Notes under the pieces: model-generated | What the model was told of the DNA's origin: nothing | Database searches by the model: none | The model's input: only the letters and a program-made list of their open reading frames with translations | Program-made: the position numbers and the translations under genes | NCBI RefSeq assembly: GCF_011305415.1 | Contig: NZ_JAANOQ010000001.1 | Location: 893,631-957,630, forward strand | Direction: 5' to 3' | Length of the DNA stretch: 64,000 bases | Origin: Flavobacterium bernardetii | Lineage (GTDB): Bacteria; Bacteroidota; Bacteroidia; Flavobacteriales; Flavobacteriaceae | In this document: piece after piece, positions 42,886 through 52,727 of the stretch | Layout: each line of letters begins with the position of its first letter | Position numbering within the stretch: the first letter of the stretch is position 1

Positions 42886-43902
42886 ATGAAAATTAAATTT
42901 TTAACATTATTATTATTTTGTTTTACAATTGGAAATTCACAAGTAACTAATTTACTTAGTGGATTAAATAACGGGATTACTAATTTAGTAGTTTTTGAAA
43001 ACAATATTTATTTTAGTTCTTTTTCGAATAAAACAATTTATAAATACCCTGTAACTGGAAATAGCTCACAATCTCCAGAAGTTTTTAGAGTTTTAACAAG
43101 TAATCCAACGCAATTATTATTACATAATAATGATTTATTTATCGCCACAGAGCAAACAAGTCATATTTATAAAATAAATTTATTAGCTACTGACACTACT
43201 CCAATTGAAGTCACAGACATTTATGGCCCAATGGTCATTAAAAACAACTTTTTATATGTTGGTCAGTATGTAGATTCAAAAATTGTTAAAATAAACTTAT
43301 CAAATGATATTAAAACTGACTATTTAACTGGTTATAAGCCTAATTATTTTAATCTTCAAGGAGATGACTTATATTTTACATCAAATACTACAAATAAACT
43401 ATATAAAATAAATCTTATAAATAATAGTTTGAATATAATTTTACAAAATTTAAATTATGTCTCTGGAATTGTAATCGAAAATAATATTTGTTATTTATGT
43501 GAAAGTCAATCAGATAAAATTTCATATTACGATTTAAATAGTAATCAATTCATAAACTTTGTTTCACTAACTTCAAGTTCTTGGCCAAATGGAATAACTA
43601 TTTATAATGATACAATTTATTTTATTTCAACTGTTGGTGGACAAGTTTCTAGTATTCCAATTTCAACATTAGGAATACCAACAAATCAAAAAAAAACGTA
43701 TACCATTTATCCAAATCCTACTACAGAATTATTAAATATATTAACAGATGAAATTTTAGAAGAATTTCAAATTTTTGACACAACTGGAAAAGAAGTATTA
43801 AAAGGAAAATTTGAGACTAATCACATAAATGTTACTCAGTTACAAGCTGGCGCTTATATTTTAAAAATTAAGAATTCTATAACTCGTTTTGAAAAAAACT
43901 AA
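42886..43902 (+). CDS. Secreted beta-propeller with T9SS type A sorting domain
   Basis: A 338-aa exported protein: signal peptide MKIKFLTLLLFCFTIGNSQ, six or so NHL/Kelch-like repeats of NDLFIATEQTSHIYKINL type (residues about 25-260), and a C-terminal type IX secretion sorting domain (IYPNPTTELLNILTD, then GAYILKIKNSITRF). The sorting domain sends it across the outer membrane for anchorage or release. No enzyme motif is seen; substrate or ligand unknown. Its last 4 bases overlap the convergent DUF2461 gene. Confidence 0.88.
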   Translation: MKIKFLTLLLFCFTIGNSQVTNLLSGLNNGITNLVVFENNIYFSSFSNKTIYKYPVTGNSSQSPEVFRVLTSNPTQLLLHNNDLFIATEQTSHIYKINLLATDTTPIEVTDIYGPMVIKNNFLYVGQYVDSKIVKINLSNDIKTDYLTGYKPNYFNLQGDDLYFTSNTTNKLYKINLINNSLNIILQNLNYVSGIVIENNICYLCESQSDKISYYDLNSNQFINFVSLTSSSWPNGITIYNDTIYFISTVGGQVSSIPISTLGIPTNQKKTYTIYPNPTTELLNILTDEILEEFQIFDTTGKEVLKGKFETNHINVTQLQAGAYILKIKNSITRFEKN

Positions 43903-44564
43903 TACAAACTTTCCCCATTTAAATCGGTAGTCAACACATCACTCATATAATTGAAAAATGGTCGCATCGCAGCAAAAGTGGCGATTACTTCTTCTTTAAA
44001 ATTTGGTGATAAAACTTCTTTGTTTGTAAATTTTCTCGTCAATAAATATTGTTTTTTTCTAATCAAATCAATATTTGGATGTGTTTTATCAAAGTTTTTT
44101 GGAGCGGTTTTTAATTCTTCACCTTGTAAAGTTCCGAAGATTTTTTTGAAAGAATCATCAGCGATAATTTCTCTCAAATCGGAAGCGTCTAATTCTAATT
44201 CTTTACGGATTCGTAATAAATCTTCGTTGTTAGGTTCCCAAAATCCGCCACCAACAAAGCTGGCGTCGTTTTCAATATGCAAATACATTCCGCCACGAAG
44301 CATAGGCTTAGTTCTAGAAAACCCAACAGAAAAATGATTTTTATAAGGTAATTTATCTTTAGAAAAACGTACATCTCTATAAATTCTGAACACTTGCATT
44401 TTTTCTAAACTATCGATTTTTTCTAATTCTGAAAATACTTCTGTAAAAAAAGCTTTTGCTAAGTTATTTTCGGCTTCAAAGCGTTTTTTATTTTCGGTAA
44501 ACCAATCGCGGTTGTTATTTTTTGTCAGTAAGTCTAAAAATTCAAAGGTTGAGTTTGTTAGCAT
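43899..44564 (-). CDS. DUF2461 family protein
   Basis: A 221-aa cytosolic protein of the DUF2461 (TIGR02453-type) family, seen from FLDLLTKNNNRDWFTENKKR, RIYRDVRFSKDKLPYKNHFS, GGMYLHIENDASFVGGGFWE and the C-terminal EVLSPNFKEEVIATFAAMRPF. The family is widespread but of unknown function. The gene is convergent with and overlaps the T9SS gene by 4 bases. Confidence 0.9.
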   Translation of the reverse strand: MLTNSTFEFLDLLTKNNNRDWFTENKKRFEAENNLAKAFFTEVFSELEKIDSLEKMQVFRIYRDVRFSKDKLPYKNHFSVGFSRTKPMLRGGMYLHIENDASFVGGGFWEPNNEDLLRIRKELELDASDLREIIADDSFKKIFGTLQGEELKTAPKNFDKTHPNIDLIRKKQYLLTRKFTNKEVLSPNFKEEVIATFAAMRPFFNYMSDVLTTDLNGESLY

Positions 44565-44675
44565 GTTTTTAAGTATATTTGAATTATAAAAATAGTATTT
44601 TAAACACAGATTTCACTGATTTACACAGATTATTTAATTGACACATCAACCTAATTGGCTAATTGTCTCATTGAT

Positions 44676-45692
44676 TTATTGGCTAATTAATCTCGCTCCT
44701 GTTCCGTTTTCCAAACTATAAATCGTTTTTCCAAAATCAATAGAAATTCCGGTTGCGATATCTTTTTCCAATAATAAAGCGCCGTCCATATCTACATAAT
44801 CTAAAAAAGGTAACAGATGTGCAATCGCAGAAATTCCGATAGTTGATTCGGTCATACAGCCGACCATTGTTTTCAATCCAAGAGATTTAGCTTGTGCAAT
44901 CATTCGTAAAGCTGGTGTAATTCCACCGCATTTCATTAATTTGATGTTGACACCGTGAAAATAGTTGTGACATTTTAAAACATCTTCTTCTTCAATACAG
45001 CTTTCATCTGCAATTATGGGTAAAACGGAATGTTTAAACACTTCAGCGTGACCTAAATAATCATCCGCTTTTAATGGTTGTTCGATAAATTCTACACCTA
45101 AATCTTTTAAAATAATAGCATTTTTTACGGTTTCTTCGACTGTCCAACCGCAATTGGCATCGACACGGAAAATGGCGTTGGTTTCTTTTCGTAACACTTT
45201 TACAATTTCAATATCGTTGGGAGTTCCTAGTTTGATTTTATAAATCGGCCAAGGCATTTCCTTCATTTTTGAAACCATTTCATCAATGGTAGAAATTCCA
45301 ATCGTATAATTTGTTAATGGATTATTTGAAATATCTAAATTCCATAATTCGTATAATTTTTTGCCTTTTTTTCGAGCAAATAAATCGTGGAAAGCAATAT
45401 CCAAAGCACATAAAGCGAATCGATTATGAGTTAAAAGTGGATTTAAAATGTTCCAGAATTCATCCGGAGAAAGATTCCCTGATTTTTCAATTATTGGAAT
45501 GATTTCAGTAATATCAGATGCAATTTTGTGTTTATCTAATTCGTAATACGCATTTTCTGTTGCTTCTCCAAAACCAGAAATCCCATCGCTAATTAATTCT
45601 ACAATTAACGTGGGTTTTATATCAAACGATAAACGAGAAATTTTAAAATTGTGTTTTAATTTTAAGTCGTAATGATGAAGTTTTACTTGCAT
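44676..45692 (-). CDS. Dipeptide epimerase (enolase superfamily)
   Basis: The frame runs to 45734, but ATG 45692 (MQVKLHHYDLKLKHNFKIS) is the family-like start (338 aa). Mandelate-racemase-type barrel with catalytic Lys pair YKIKLG, metal ligands DANCGW, VEFIEQPL and IADESC, and second catalytic NIKLMKCGG. L-Ala-D/L-Glu epimerases of this group recycle murein peptides. In Bacteroidota the specificity is broad, so this is called a dipeptide epimerase with substrate inferred. Confidence 0.88.
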   Translation of the reverse strand: MQVKLHHYDLKLKHNFKISRLSFDIKPTLIVELISDGISGFGEATENAYYELDKHKIASDITEIIPIIEKSGNLSPDEFWNILNPLLTHNRFALCALDIAFHDLFARKKGKKLYELWNLDISNNPLTNYTIGISTIDEMVSKMKEMPWPIYKIKLGTPNDIEIVKVLRKETNAIFRVDANCGWTVEETVKNAIILKDLGVEFIEQPLKADDYLGHAEVFKHSVLPIIADESCIEEEDVLKCHNYFHGVNIKLMKCGGITPALRMIAQAKSLGLKTMVGCMTESTIGISAIAHLLPFLDYVDMDGALLLEKDIATGISIDFGKTIYSLENGTGARLISQ

Positions 45693-45786
45693 TTTGTTAG
45701 AATTTAAACTTAGAGAAAAAGATTCTCGATACATTTTTGTTTCGTTTCACTTCACAAAAACACTCGAACTGACGTTACTAAAAATA

Positions 45787-46182
45787 TTATTTAGAACCTC
45801 CTAATCGATCTTCAATAAATTCAATTTGTGTTTTTCCGTGTGGTTTTGACTTTCCTTCTTCGTCTAAATTTACCATCGTAATATTATCAATCGTGATGAT
45901 TTTTTCACGTGTCATCATATTTCGAACCACACATTTTAATACTAATGAAGAATTTCCGAATTTCACTACATCAATACCAATTTCAATAATATCGCCTTGT
46001 TTGGCTGCGCTCATGAAGTTGATTTCACTCATGTATTTCGTAACCACTTTCGGATTTTCCAATTGTACGATGGAATACAACGCCGCTTCTTCATCAATCC
46101 AAGCTAGTAATTGGCCTCCAAATAAGGTTCCGTTTGCGTTTAAATCTTCGGGTTTTACCCATTTTCTAGTATGAAATCTCAT
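45787..46182 (-). CDS. Acyl-CoA thioesterase (hotdog fold)
   Basis: A 131-aa single hotdog-domain enzyme. The motif NANGTLFGGQLLAWIDEEAA has the catalytic Asp and matches YciA/BFIT-type acyl-CoA hydrolases; KYMSEINFMSAAKQGDIIEI follows. It hydrolyses acyl-CoA thioesters; chain length is not visible. It is transcribed with the epimerase direction (minus), with 94 bp between them. Confidence 0.88.
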   Translation of the reverse strand: MRFHTRKWVKPEDLNANGTLFGGQLLAWIDEEAALYSIVQLENPKVVTKYMSEINFMSAAKQGDIIEIGIDVVKFGNSSLVLKCVVRNMMTREKIITIDNITMVNLDEEGKSKPHGKTQIEFIEDRLGGSK

Positions 46183-46287
46183 CTTTAGTTTAAAAGTTTG
46201 AAGGTTAAGAGTTTAAAAGGTTTTGTGTTAAATTGTTATGTAAATATAAAAAAAATGGAACACTAAAAACTGAAAACTGCCAACTTT

Positions 46288-46884
46288 TTATTTCTCTCTA
46301 CTTTTCAAAACTTCCACCACATCATTTAATTTAAAACCTTTGGCTTGCAGTAAAATAAGGTAATGAAACAATAAATCGGCGCTTTCAGATAAGAATAAAT
46401 CATCGTTATTATCTTTAGCTTCAATAACAACTTCTACGGCTTCTTCACCAACTTTCTGAGCAATTTTATTCATTCCTTTTTCGAATAAAGATGCTACATA
46501 ACTTTTTTCTGAAGTCGCGTTTTCTTTTCGTTCTTGAATCGTGTTTTCTAGTTTTGAAAGAAAGCTATAACTCGAATTGTTTTCTTCTTGCCAACACGTA
46601 TCTGAACCTTTGTGACATGTTGGTCCAACTGGATTGACTTGAATTAACAATGTATCGTTATCGCAATCGTTTTTAATTGATACTAGGTTTAAAAAGTTAC
46701 CACTTTCCTCGCCTTTTGTCCATAATCTGTTTTTAGAACGACTGAAAAAGGTCACTTTCTGAGTTTCTAATGTCGTATCTAAAGCTTCCTGATTCATATA
46801 ACCCAACATTAAAACCGTTTTAGTTTCATTATCTTGTATGATCGCAGGAATTAATCCGTTGTTTTTAGTAAAGTCTATATTCAT
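46288..46884 (-). CDS. hisIE: Bifunctional phosphoribosyl-AMP cyclohydrolase / phosphoribosyl-ATP pyrophosphatase
   Basis: HisIE fusion (198 aa from ATG 46884; the frame runs to 46899). HisI domain (residues about 1-110) with the Zn/Mg site VGPTCHKGSDTCWQ and SRSKNRLWTKGEESGNF; HisE domain (about 115-198) with KVGEEAVEVVIEA and SADLLFHYLILL. It carries out steps 2 and 3 of histidine synthesis. It is the last gene of the his operon; a compact hairpin lies between it and hisF. Confidence 0.96.
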   Translation of the reverse strand: MNIDFTKNNGLIPAIIQDNETKTVLMLGYMNQEALDTTLETQKVTFFSRSKNRLWTKGEESGNFLNLVSIKNDCDNDTLLIQVNPVGPTCHKGSDTCWQEENNSSYSFLSKLENTIQERKENATSEKSYVASLFEKGMNKIAQKVGEEAVEVVIEAKDNNDDLFLSESADLLFHYLILLQAKGFKLNDVVEVLKSREK

Positions 46885-46945
46885 AATAATTTGCCACAAA
46901 GGCGCTAAGTCGCTAAGTTTTTTTTTGTTTTATGCTGATTTTTTA

Positions 46946-46997
46946 AACGCAGATTGGAGAAATTTTTAAAATTTTTATAATTTCTTTAATCTGTGTT
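46946..46997. repeat. Compact hairpin inside the his operon (hisF-hisIE spacer)
   Basis: Arms AACGCAGATTGGAGAAATT (46946-46964) and AATTTCTTTAATCTGTGTT (46979-46997), fully paired if three G-U pairs are allowed. Same family as the arms around the GxxExxY gene. It is followed by hisF at 47003 and could affect readthrough into hisIE. Confidence 0.75.
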
Positions 46998-47002
46998 GTT
47001 AA

Positions 47003-47758
47003 CTATATTCTTACTTCTATATTCTGTTTTTTCAAAAATTGTTTTAATTCTGTAATTTCTATTTCTCCGAAGTGAAACACACTGGCTGCTAAAGCGGCAT
47101 CCGCATTTCCTTTTTCGAAAGCATCTACAAAATCCTGCATATTTCCAGCACCACCAGAAGCAATAATTGGAATATTTACTAATTGTGAAATCGTATGTAA
47201 AGCTTCATTGGCGAATCCGTCTTTGGTTCCGTCATTTTCCATTGAAGTGAATAAAATTTCACCTGCTCCACGATTCGCAACTTCTACAGCCCAATCGAAT
47301 AAATTAATATCTGTAGCTTGTTTTCCACCAACCAAATGCACTTTCCAAATTCCGTCAATACGTTTGGCATCGATTGCAACCGCTACACATTGACTCCCAA
47401 ATTTTTGCGCCAATTGATTAATTAAATCGGGGTTTTTGACTGCTGATGAATTTATAGAAACTTTATCTGCTCCGTTTTTAAGTAAATTTTCAACATCTTC
47501 AACAGAATTAATTCCGCCTCCAACCGTAAATGGAATATTTATGGCTTCCGCAACTTCTCGAACTAAATTTAGTAACGTACTTCTTCGTTCTTCCGTTGCT
47601 GAAATATCTAGAAAAACCAATTCATCAGCGCCAGTTTCCGAATATTTTTTAGCTAATTCTACAGGATTTCCAGCATCAATTAAATCTATAAAATTTACTC
47701 CTTTTACCGTTCTTCCGTTTTTAATATCCAAGCAAGGAATGATTCTTTTTGTCAGCAT
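47003..47758 (-). CDS. hisF: Imidazole glycerol phosphate synthase subunit HisF
   Basis: A 251-aa TIM barrel, the cyclase half of IGP synthase. Catalytic Asp residues are visible in [18 protein letters not shown] and [12 protein letters not shown]; the phosphate-binding [10 protein letters not shown] and [10 protein letters not shown] loops are complete. With HisH it turns PRFAR plus ammonia into IGP and AICAR. It follows hisA after one base. Confidence 0.97.
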   Translation of the reverse strand: MLTKRIIPCLDIKNGRTVKGVNFIDLIDAGNPVELAKKYSETGADELVFLDISATEERRSTLLNLVREVAEAINIPFTVGGGINSVEDVENLLKNGADKVSINSSAVKNPDLINQLAQKFGSQCVAVAIDAKRIDGIWKVHLVGGKQATDINLFDWAVEVANRGAGEILFTSMENDGTKDGFANEALHTISQLVNIPIIASGGAGNMQDFVDAFEKGNADAALAASVFHFGEIEITELKQFLKKQNIEVRI

Positions 47759-47759
47759 A

Positions 47760-48530
47760 TTATTTAGAAATTATATAGTTTTCAAGCTGTTTTAACGAAA
47801 TTCGATCTTCATAAATCGCTTTTCCGATAATTACACCTTCGCAACCTAATTCGGCTAATTTAGGGATTTCGTCAAATTCTGAAATTCCACCAGAAGCGAT
47901 TAATTTGATATGATTTGTGTTTTCTTCTGTATTACAGTGTTCCAAAATTTGTTTATAAACGTCAAAACTTGGTCCTGTTAACATACCGTCTTTACTGATA
48001 TCTGTACAAACCACATAACTAATTTTGTTTTGCAAATAATTGAATATAAATGGCAATAAATCTTCTTGAGATTCTTTTTTCCATCCTGAAATTGCAATTT
48101 TTGCTCCTGTTTCATACGGATTAAAATCGGCACCTAAAATCATTTTTTCTGCACCGAATCTTTCAATCCATTTTATAAATTTTTCAGCATCTTTAACGGC
48201 AATACTTCCGCCTGTAATTTGGTTTGCTCCTGAATTAAAGGCGATTTTCACATCACCGCTAGTTTTAATTCCACCTCCAAAATCAATTTTTAGATTAGTT
48301 TTAGTAGCAATAGTTTCTAAAACTTTATGATTCACAATTTTACCTGTTTTAGCACCATCTAAATCAATCAAGTGTAAATATTCAATTCCGTGATCTTCGA
48401 AAGATTTCGCGACATCAAGTGGATTATCGTTATAGATAATTTTTGTATTAAAATTTCCTTTTGATAATCGCACACATTTTCCATCAATGATATCAATTGC
48501 TGGAATAATTCTTATTTTATTATTGTTCAT
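47760..48530 (-). CDS. hisA: ProFAR isomerase HisA
   Basis: A 256-aa TIM barrel that isomerises ProFAR to PRFAR (step 4). Catalytic Asp residues are in [18 protein letters not shown] and [15 protein letters not shown]; the phosphate loop is [14 protein letters not shown]. It follows hisH by one base and precedes hisF by one base, so translation is likely coupled. Confidence 0.97.
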   Translation of the reverse strand: MNNNKIRIIPAIDIIDGKCVRLSKGNFNTKIIYNDNPLDVAKSFEDHGIEYLHLIDLDGAKTGKIVNHKVLETIATKTNLKIDFGGGIKTSGDVKIAFNSGANQITGGSIAVKDAEKFIKWIERFGAEKMILGADFNPYETGAKIAISGWKKESQEDLLPFIFNYLQNKISYVVCTDISKDGMLTGPSFDVYKQILEHCNTEENTNHIKLIASGGISEFDEIPKLAELGCEGVIIGKAIYEDRISLKQLENYIISK

Positions 48531-48531
48531 T

Positions 48532-49113
48532 TTATAAATTCAAAAAGTTATCTACTATTTTTTCGCCCCATTTTCCGCTTTTTTCAGGATGAAATTGTAC
48601 TCCATAAAAATTGTTATTTTGTAAAGCTGAAGCATATTCTAGCTCATAATTTGTATTCGCAATCGCTAAATCTGAATTCGGAACATAAAAACTATGTACT
48701 AAATACATGAATTCGTTTTCTTCTATATTTTCAAATAATTTCGACTTCAAATTGTAAATCGTATTCCAACCCATTTGTGGCACTTTTACAGCTGATGAAA
48801 ATTTAACAACATTCACATCAAAAATTCCTAAACCCTTAGTATTTCCTTCTTCAGAAGAATTACACATCAATTGCATGCCCAAACAAATTCCTAAAACCGG
48901 TTGTGTTAATGTTGGAATAAGTTGATCTAAACCACTTTCTACAAGCATTTTCATCGCACTACTCGCCTCGCCAACACCAGGGAAAATCACTTTATCCGCT
49001 TGTTGAATTTCGATTGGATTTTTAGACAAAATAGCTTCAAAACCTAATCTTTTTATGGCAAATTGAATACTTTGTATGTTTCCAGCGCCGTAATCTATAA
49101 TTACTATCTTCAT
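48532..49113 (-). CDS. hisH: Imidazole glycerol phosphate synthase subunit HisH
   Basis: A 193-aa class I glutamine amidotransferase supplying ammonia to HisF. Nucleophile [12 protein letters not shown] (Cys), catalytic HPEKSG at the C-terminus (His, Glu) and [13 protein letters not shown] at the N-terminus. It is separated from hisB by a 73-bp spacer holding a palindrome. Confidence 0.97.
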   Translation of the reverse strand: MKIVIIDYGAGNIQSIQFAIKRLGFEAILSKNPIEIQQADKVIFPGVGEASSAMKMLVESGLDQLIPTLTQPVLGICLGMQLMCNSSEEGNTKGLGIFDVNVVKFSSAVKVPQMGWNTIYNLKSKLFENIEENEFMYLVHSFYVPNSDLAIANTNYELEYASALQNNNFYGVQFHPEKSGKWGEKIVDNFLNL

Positions 49114-49130
49114 TGTTTTTTTGGTTTCAG

Positions 49131-49181
49131 GTTTCAGGTTTCAAGTTAACTTTAAACAAAAAATAACTTGAAACTTGAAAC
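49131..49181. repeat. Palindromic GTTTCAAGTT tract (hisB-hisH spacer)
   Basis: Arms GTTTCAGGTTTCAAGTT (49131-49147) and AACTTGAAACTTGAAAC (49165-49181) are reverse complements at 16 of 17 positions, built of repeated GTTTCAAG words. The hairpin lies inside the his operon. Confidence 0.75.
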
Positions 49182-49186
49182 AAAAT

Positions 49187-50323
49187 TTAAAGCATTCCTT
49201 TTGTACTTGGCAAAATCATTTTCTCCACATCTCTTTTAACAGCTACTTTTATGGCTTTTGCGAAAGCTTTAAAAATGACTTCAATTTTATGATGTTCGTT
49301 GGTTCCTTCAGCTTTGATGTTTAAATTGGCTTTGGCACCATCAGTGAACGATTTGAAAAAGTGATAAAACATTTCTGTTGGCATTTGACCAATCATTTCA
49401 CGTTTGAAATCGGCTTCCCAAACCAACCAGTTTCTTCCACCAAAATCAATAGCAACTTGGGCTAAACAATCGTCCATTGGCAAGTAAAAACCGTAACGTT
49501 CTATTCCTAATTTATTTCCTAAAGCTTTGGCGAAAACTTCTCCTAAAGCAATCGCAGTATCTTCAATAGTGTGGTGTTCATCGACTTGTAAATCGCCTTT
49601 CACTTGAATATCTAAATCCATTTGGCCGTGACGTGCGATTTGGTCTAACATGTGATCGAAGAAATGCAAACCTGTGTTAATATTACTTTTTCCAGTTCCA
49701 TCTAAATTGACAGCAATAGAAATATCAGTTTCATTCGTTTTTCTGATAATTGAAGCCGAACGGTTTTCTAATTTTAAGAATTCGTATATTTTTTCCCAAT
49801 CGTTTGTTTCAAAGGCAATTGTTTCTGCAATTTGTGTTTCATTAAGAGAAATTTCAGCGGTTCCTAAATTGGTATTATCATTGATAAAAATGGCTTTTGA
49901 ACCTAAGTTTTTAGCTAATTCTACGTCTGTTAATCTGTCGCCAATTACGAAAGAGTTTATTAAATCGTAGTCTTCTGAAAAATATTTGGTTAGCATTCCG
50001 GTTCTTGGTTTTCTGTTTGGAGAATTTTCAGCTGGAAAACTTTTATCGATGCATTCCTCTGAGAAAAACACGCCTTCACCTTCAAACGTTTTCATAATAA
50101 AATTGTGCACTGGCCAAAACGTACTTTCTGGAAAAATATCCGTTCCTAATCCGTCTTGATTGGTAACTAAAACCAATTCATACTCTAATTCTTTGGCAAT
50201 TTTACCTAAAAACGACAAGCATTTTGGATAGAAATACATTTTATCAAAAGCATCAATTTGGTAATCGGAAACTTCTTTGATCATAGTTCCATCTCGGTCG
50301 ATAAATAATACTTTCTTTGCCAT
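49187..50323 (-). CDS. hisB: Bifunctional histidinol-phosphatase / imidazoleglycerol-phosphate dehydratase
   Basis: HisB fusion of 378 aa. The N-terminal HAD-type phosphatase (residues about 1-165) has DRDGTMIKE and [16 protein letters not shown]; the C-terminal dehydratase (about 185-378) has the Mn/His motifs [14 protein letters not shown] and [16 protein letters not shown]. It performs steps 6 and 8 of histidine synthesis. Its ATG overlaps the hisC stop by one base (TAATG). Confidence 0.96.
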   Translation of the reverse strand: MAKKVLFIDRDGTMIKEVSDYQIDAFDKMYFYPKCLSFLGKIAKELEYELVLVTNQDGLGTDIFPESTFWPVHNFIMKTFEGEGVFFSEECIDKSFPAENSPNRKPRTGMLTKYFSEDYDLINSFVIGDRLTDVELAKNLGSKAIFINDNTNLGTAEISLNETQIAETIAFETNDWEKIYEFLKLENRSASIIRKTNETDISIAVNLDGTGKSNINTGLHFFDHMLDQIARHGQMDLDIQVKGDLQVDEHHTIEDTAIALGEVFAKALGNKLGIERYGFYLPMDDCLAQVAIDFGGRNWLVWEADFKREMIGQMPTEMFYHFFKSFTDGAKANLNIKAEGTNEHHKIEVIFKAFAKAIKVAVKRDVEKMILPSTKGML

Positions 50324-51384
50324 TATAATACTTTTAAGGTGTTGATTAATTTTAAATTTTCAGCTGATGTTCCGATAGTAATTCGCAAACAATTTTCACA
50401 TAATGGTTGAGTAGTTCTGTTTCTAATTACAATACCATTTTCTAATAATTGCTGATATCTTTTATTCGCATTATCTACTTTTATCAAAATAAAATTAGCA
50501 TCAGAAGGATATACTTTTTCAATAAATTTAACCTGAAGTAACTGTTTAAATAAAAACTCTTTTTCTATTTGAATACCAGATACTTGTTTAAATATTTTTT
50601 TCGTGTTTTCTAACTTTTCTAACGCTTTATTTTGAGTTAAAATATTTACATTATAAGGTGGTTTAATTTTATTTAAAACCGCAATAATTTCTATTGATGC
50701 ATATAAAATTCCCAATCGAATTCCAGCCATTCCATATGCTTTTGACAAGGTTTGAAAAATGACTAAATTAGGATAATCGTTAATTTCAGTTAGCCAACTT
50801 TCTTTCGAAGAAAAATCAATATATGCTTCATCTAAAACTACTAAACCATTGAAGTTCTTAAGTAAAGTTACGATACTTTCATCTGAAATTGAATTTCCAG
50901 TTGGATTGTTGGGTGAACATAGAAAAATGATTTTTGTATTTTCGTTAACTTCAGATAAAATTTGTTCTACATTCGGTTCAAACTCATCATTAAGTAAAAC
51001 TTCTTTATTTTCTATAGCATTCAAATTCGCTAACACGCCATACATTCCGTAAGTTGGTGGCAACGTGATTACATTATCTTTATTAGGTTCACAAAATGCA
51101 CGAAATAATAAATCTAATACTTCATCGCTTCCATTACCTAATAAAATTTGATTTTTTGATACTTTTTTAATTTCAGAAAGCAATTTTTTAACCGATTTTT
51201 GCTGTGTATCTGGATAGCGATTGATACCATTTTCATTTGGATTTTCATTCGCATCTAAATAAATCATTTTTTCTTCAGCATCTTGAAACTCATCACGAGC
51301 AGAAGAATAAGATTGCATGGTTTTTATGTTATCTCTGATTAATTTATCTAAATCCATTTTCGTTTCTTTTAAATACTTTTCCAT
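50323..51384 (-). CDS. hisC: Histidinol-phosphate aminotransferase
   Basis: A 353-aa PLP-dependent class I/II aminotransferase. N-terminal [23 protein letters not shown], phosphate loop [17 protein letters not shown], the PLP Lys in [16 protein letters not shown] and the C-terminal [13 protein letters not shown]. It performs step 7 (imidazole acetol-phosphate to histidinol-phosphate). An internal ATG at 51357 (MDLDKLIRD) is an alternative start; the longer form is kept. Confidence 0.94.
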   Translation of the reverse strand: MEKYLKETKMDLDKLIRDNIKTMQSYSSARDEFQDAEEKMIYLDANENPNENGINRYPDTQQKSVKKLLSEIKKVSKNQILLGNGSDEVLDLLFRAFCEPNKDNVITLPPTYGMYGVLANLNAIENKEVLLNDEFEPNVEQILSEVNENTKIIFLCSPNNPTGNSISDESIVTLLKNFNGLVVLDEAYIDFSSKESWLTEINDYPNLVIFQTLSKAYGMAGIRLGILYASIEIIAVLNKIKPPYNVNILTQNKALEKLENTKKIFKQVSGIQIEKEFLFKQLLQVKFIEKVYPSDANFILIKVDNANKRYQQLLENGIVIRNRTTQPLCENCLRITIGTSAENLKLINTLKVL

Positions 51385-51399
51385 TGTCAGAATAATATA

Positions 51400-52683
51400 T
51401 TAATTTACTTTATTCAATCTTAGTGTTACTGCATTTTTGTGCGCTTGTAAACCTTCGGCTTCCGCCATTATTTCAATACTTTTTCCAATATTCTGAATGC
51501 CTTTTTCTGTGATTTTCTGAAAGGTCATCGACTTCATAAAACTATCTAAATTCACACCGCTGTAGGTTTTAGCAAAACCATTTGTTGGTAAAGTATGATT
51601 GGTTCCTGAAGCGTAATCTCCAGCACTTTCTGGAGTAAAGTTTCCAATAAAAACAGAACCTGCGTTTTGAATTCCGTTAATGAAGAATTCTTCGTTTTTA
51701 GAACAAATAATAAAATGTTCTGGAGCATACTCGTTGATTAATTCTAAAGCTAACTGTTCGTTTTCTATTAAAATTAATTTCGATTTTTCAATAGCTTGAG
51801 CGGCGATTTCCTTACGCGGTAATTTTTCTAATTGCAAATACACTTCTTTTTCAACCGCTTCTAAAACTTCTTTATTTGTCGTAACTAAAACGACTTGACT
51901 ATCCGATCCATGTTCCGCTTGACTCAATAAATCGGATGCTACGAAGCTTGGAACACACGTTACATCTGCATAAACCAACAATTCACTTGGTCCGGCTGGC
52001 ATATCAATTCCCACTCCAAATTGCGTAGCAACTTGTTTGGCAACGGTTACAAATTGATTTCCTGGTCCGAATATTTTATACACTTGAGGAATGGTTTCTG
52101 TTCCGAAAGTCATTGCTCCGATGGCTTGAATTCCACCAACTTTGAAAATTTTAGTTACACCACACAAATTGGCTGCATATAAAATAGCTGGATTAATTTT
52201 TCCTTGTTTATTTGGCGGCGAACATAAAATAATTTCAGTACAACCTGCAATTTTAGCAGGAATAGCTAACATTAAAACCGTTGAAAACAAAGGCGCAGAA
52301 CCACCAGGAATGTATAATCCAACTTTTTGAATTGGACGTTTTTCTTGCCAACAAAATACACCTTCAGTCGTTTCAACTTCAATTTTTTGTGATTTTTGCG
52401 CTTCGTGGAATTTGAAAATATTGTTTTTTGCTAATTCAATTGCCATTTTTAATTCTTTAGAAACTAAAGCATTTGCTTCTTCCATTTCTTCTTTAGTAAC
52501 TAAACTATTTACTGAAGTGCTTCCATCAAATAAAGACGTATATTTTTGTACAGCTACATCACCTTTTTGTTGGATTTCTTTAAAAATTCCTTTTACCGTT
52601 TCCTCAATATCAGCAAAGGATTGTGTTGGTCGTTTTAAAATTTCTGACCAAGTATTTCTTGTTGGGTTGTTTATTTTTTTCAT
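51400..52683 (-). CDS. hisD: Histidinol dehydrogenase
   Basis: A long frame to 52755 exists, but ATG 52683 (MKKINNPTRNTWSEILKRPT) is the likely start, giving 427 aa, the usual length. Zn ligands and substrate groups are in SQAEHGSDSQVVLV, EYAPEHFIICSK and SAGDYASGTNHTLPTNGF. The NAD+-dependent enzyme oxidises histidinol to histidine in two steps. It follows hisG by 44 bp. Confidence 0.96.
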   Translation of the reverse strand: MKKINNPTRNTWSEILKRPTQSFADIEETVKGIFKEIQQKGDVAVQKYTSLFDGSTSVNSLVTKEEMEEANALVSKELKMAIELAKNNIFKFHEAQKSQKIEVETTEGVFCWQEKRPIQKVGLYIPGGSAPLFSTVLMLAIPAKIAGCTEIILCSPPNKQGKINPAILYAANLCGVTKIFKVGGIQAIGAMTFGTETIPQVYKIFGPGNQFVTVAKQVATQFGVGIDMPAGPSELLVYADVTCVPSFVASDLLSQAEHGSDSQVVLVTTNKEVLEAVEKEVYLQLEKLPRKEIAAQAIEKSKLILIENEQLALELINEYAPEHFIICSKNEEFFINGIQNAGSVFIGNFTPESAGDYASGTNHTLPTNGFAKTYSGVNLDSFMKSMTFQKITEKGIQNIGKSIEIMAEAEGLQAHKNAVTLRLNKVN

Positions 52684-52727
52684 TTTGTTTGATTTAACCG
52701 CAAAGAGCGCAATGATTTTTTTATAAT

